From: Bryobacterales bacterium | GTDB lineage: Bacteria > Acidobacteriota > Terriglobia > Bryobacterales > Bryobacteraceae | NCBI GenBank assembly: GCA_020851655.1 | Contig: JADZCI010000059.1 | Location: forward strand, 1-34,460 | DNA: 34,460 nucleotides | Direction: 5' to 3' | Part shown: positions 33,889 through 34,460 of the stretch, one piece after another | Numbering within the stretch: the stretch's first letter is position 1 | Layout: each line of letters opens with the position of its first letter | Program-made: the position numbers and the translations under genes | Notes under the pieces: generated by a model | Told to the model about the DNA's origin: nothing | The model's database searches: none | What the model saw: only the letters and a program-made list of their open reading frames with translations

Positions 33889-34275
33889 CTATTCGAATTC
33901 GACAAGAACCTGCCCTCCTTGCACGCTGTCTCCCGCCGCCACGTTGACTTTGGAAATCCGGGCGGCGATGGGAGCCGTGATGTTGGTCTCCATCTTCATC
34001 GCCTCCAGCACTACCAGCGGGTCGCCGACCTGAATCTGCTGCCCGCTCTGAGCACTGACGCGAACTACGATGCCGGAGATCGGGCTGCGGCACACCTTAT
34101 CTTCGTTCTCCACCGGCGCTCCAGCCGCGACTGGAGCAGCCGGCGGTGGCGCCGGGATGCGAACCGGACTCGGCATGGGCATATATCCGCCCACGCCAAG
34201 CAGCGGAGTTTCCTGCTCTACTACTTCAATATCTACCTCGTAACTCTTTCCATCGACAGCAACTTTTAGCTTCAC
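33889..34275 (-). CDS. Biotin carboxyl carrier protein of an acyl-CoA carboxylase/decarboxylase
   Basis: The 129-residue protein has a short N-terminal KLKVAVDGKSYEVDIEV beta unit, a Pro/Ala-rich linker (about 45-60) and a C-terminal biotinyl domain with EAMKMETNI, the middle Lys being the biotin site, and GDSVQGGQVLVEFE. Such small carriers serve propionyl-CoA carboxylase or Na+-pumping methylmalonyl-CoA decarboxylase. GTG 34275 is chosen as start because the family opens with KLKV and GGAG lies a few bases upstream; a longer frame would overlap the next gene. It is 20 bp from the OadG-like gene. Confidence 0.9.
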   Translation of the reverse strand: MKLKVAVDGKSYEVDIEVVEQETPLLGVGGYMPMPSPVRIPAPPPAAPVAAGAPVENEDKVCRSPISGIVVRVSAQSGQQIQVGDPLVVLEAMKMETNITAPIAARISKVNVAAGDSVQGGQVLVEFE

Positions 34276-34295
34276 GATTGTGGCTCCGTTTTCTT

Positions 34296-34460
34296 CTACT
34301 GTCTGTGCATCGCCCAGCGATGCGAGGCCATGATCGACACGCGGCCTTGTTGAGCCCACGCTTCTCTGCCAACCAGCCGGATTTGCCGGATCTTGGCCTT
34401 GACGCCCAGGAAAGAGGCAATGGCGGCGGAAATGACGGCCAGCGTTTCCTCGGAAATTTC
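34296..34460 (-). CDS. OadG-like small subunit, C-terminal part
   Basis: The minus strand is open from the window edge to TAG at 34298-34296, giving 54 residues that read EISEETLAVISAAIASFLG, then KIRQIRLVG, AWAQQGRVSIMASH. This ETLAVI-AAIA-FLG ... W-QQGR--IMASH pattern is the cytoplasmic tail of OadG-type gamma subunits of biotin-dependent decarboxylases and of small proteins next to acyl-CoA carboxylases. The N-terminus, with the membrane helix if there is one, is outside the window. A carboxyltransferase subunit gene should follow beyond the edge. Confidence 0.7.
   Translation of the reverse strand, partial: EISEETLAVISAAIASFLGVKAKIRQIRLVGREAWAQQGRVSIMASHRWAMHRQ

Overview
The window looks like chromosomal DNA of an Acidobacteriota bacterium, probably near the Bryobacterales/Solibacter group. 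This rests on gene families, not on a marker gene: a TIGR02999-type ECF sigma factor overlapping a receptor Ser/Thr kinase with TPRs, a winged-helix/TPR regulator, a short lipocalin-like secreted-type protein family, BNR and PIG-L exported enzymes, and high GC. No rRNA, tRNA, CRISPR array, phage gene or intact transposase was seen.

Layout. (1) 1-5025, plus strand: most of an ebo cluster, in the order eboC (3' end only), eboD, a small unrecognised gene, eboB, eboE, eboF. The genes touch or overlap. In other bacteria this gene set is tied to moving or making a secondary metabolite precursor (scytonemin in cyanobacteria). (2) 5056-7917: a DHDPS/N-acetylneuraminate-lyase family aldolase divergent from an IclR regulator, which overlaps a secreted sialidase-fold protein; this looks like a small sugar-acid catabolic unit. 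(3) 7954-14538: signal peptidase I, a winged-helix/TPR regulator, a small lipocalin-like protein, an ECF sigma factor + Ser/Thr kinase/TPR pair, and a secreted orphan. A 170-bp direct repeat (8371-8543 and 10287-10455) carries the 3' end of lepB plus the 3' end of the kinase gene and brackets a 1.74-kb insert. (4) 14554-19344: DUF2905 and a xylose-isomerase-like protein, a 0.8-kb gene-free stretch whose plus strand appears to encode a structured RNA, then a zinc-ribbon protein, a class IV aminotransferase, a HipA-like kinase and a small protein. (5) 19350-26180: a histone-H1-like Lys/Ala-rich protein, an MltD-like lytic transglycosylase, a large PIG-L deacetylase and an EF-G paralogue. (6) 26400-34460, minus strand: an exported methyltransferase-fold protein, a VOC protein, and a tightly overlapped methylmalonyl-CoA operon (OadG-like fragment, biotin carrier, epimerase, mutase small and large subunits, MeaB, CoA-transferase).

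How the parts fit: the last operon would interconvert propionyl-CoA, methylmalonyl-CoA and succinyl-CoA. The CoA-transferase swaps CoA between propionate/acetate and succinate, MeaB protects the B12 mutase, and the biotin carrier and OadG-like protein belong to a carboxylase or decarboxylase whose main subunits lie beyond the right edge. The most unusual items are the repeat-bracketed insert that gave the winged-helix regulator a borrowed C-terminus, and the unassigned structured-RNA candidate at about 16.1-16.7 kb.
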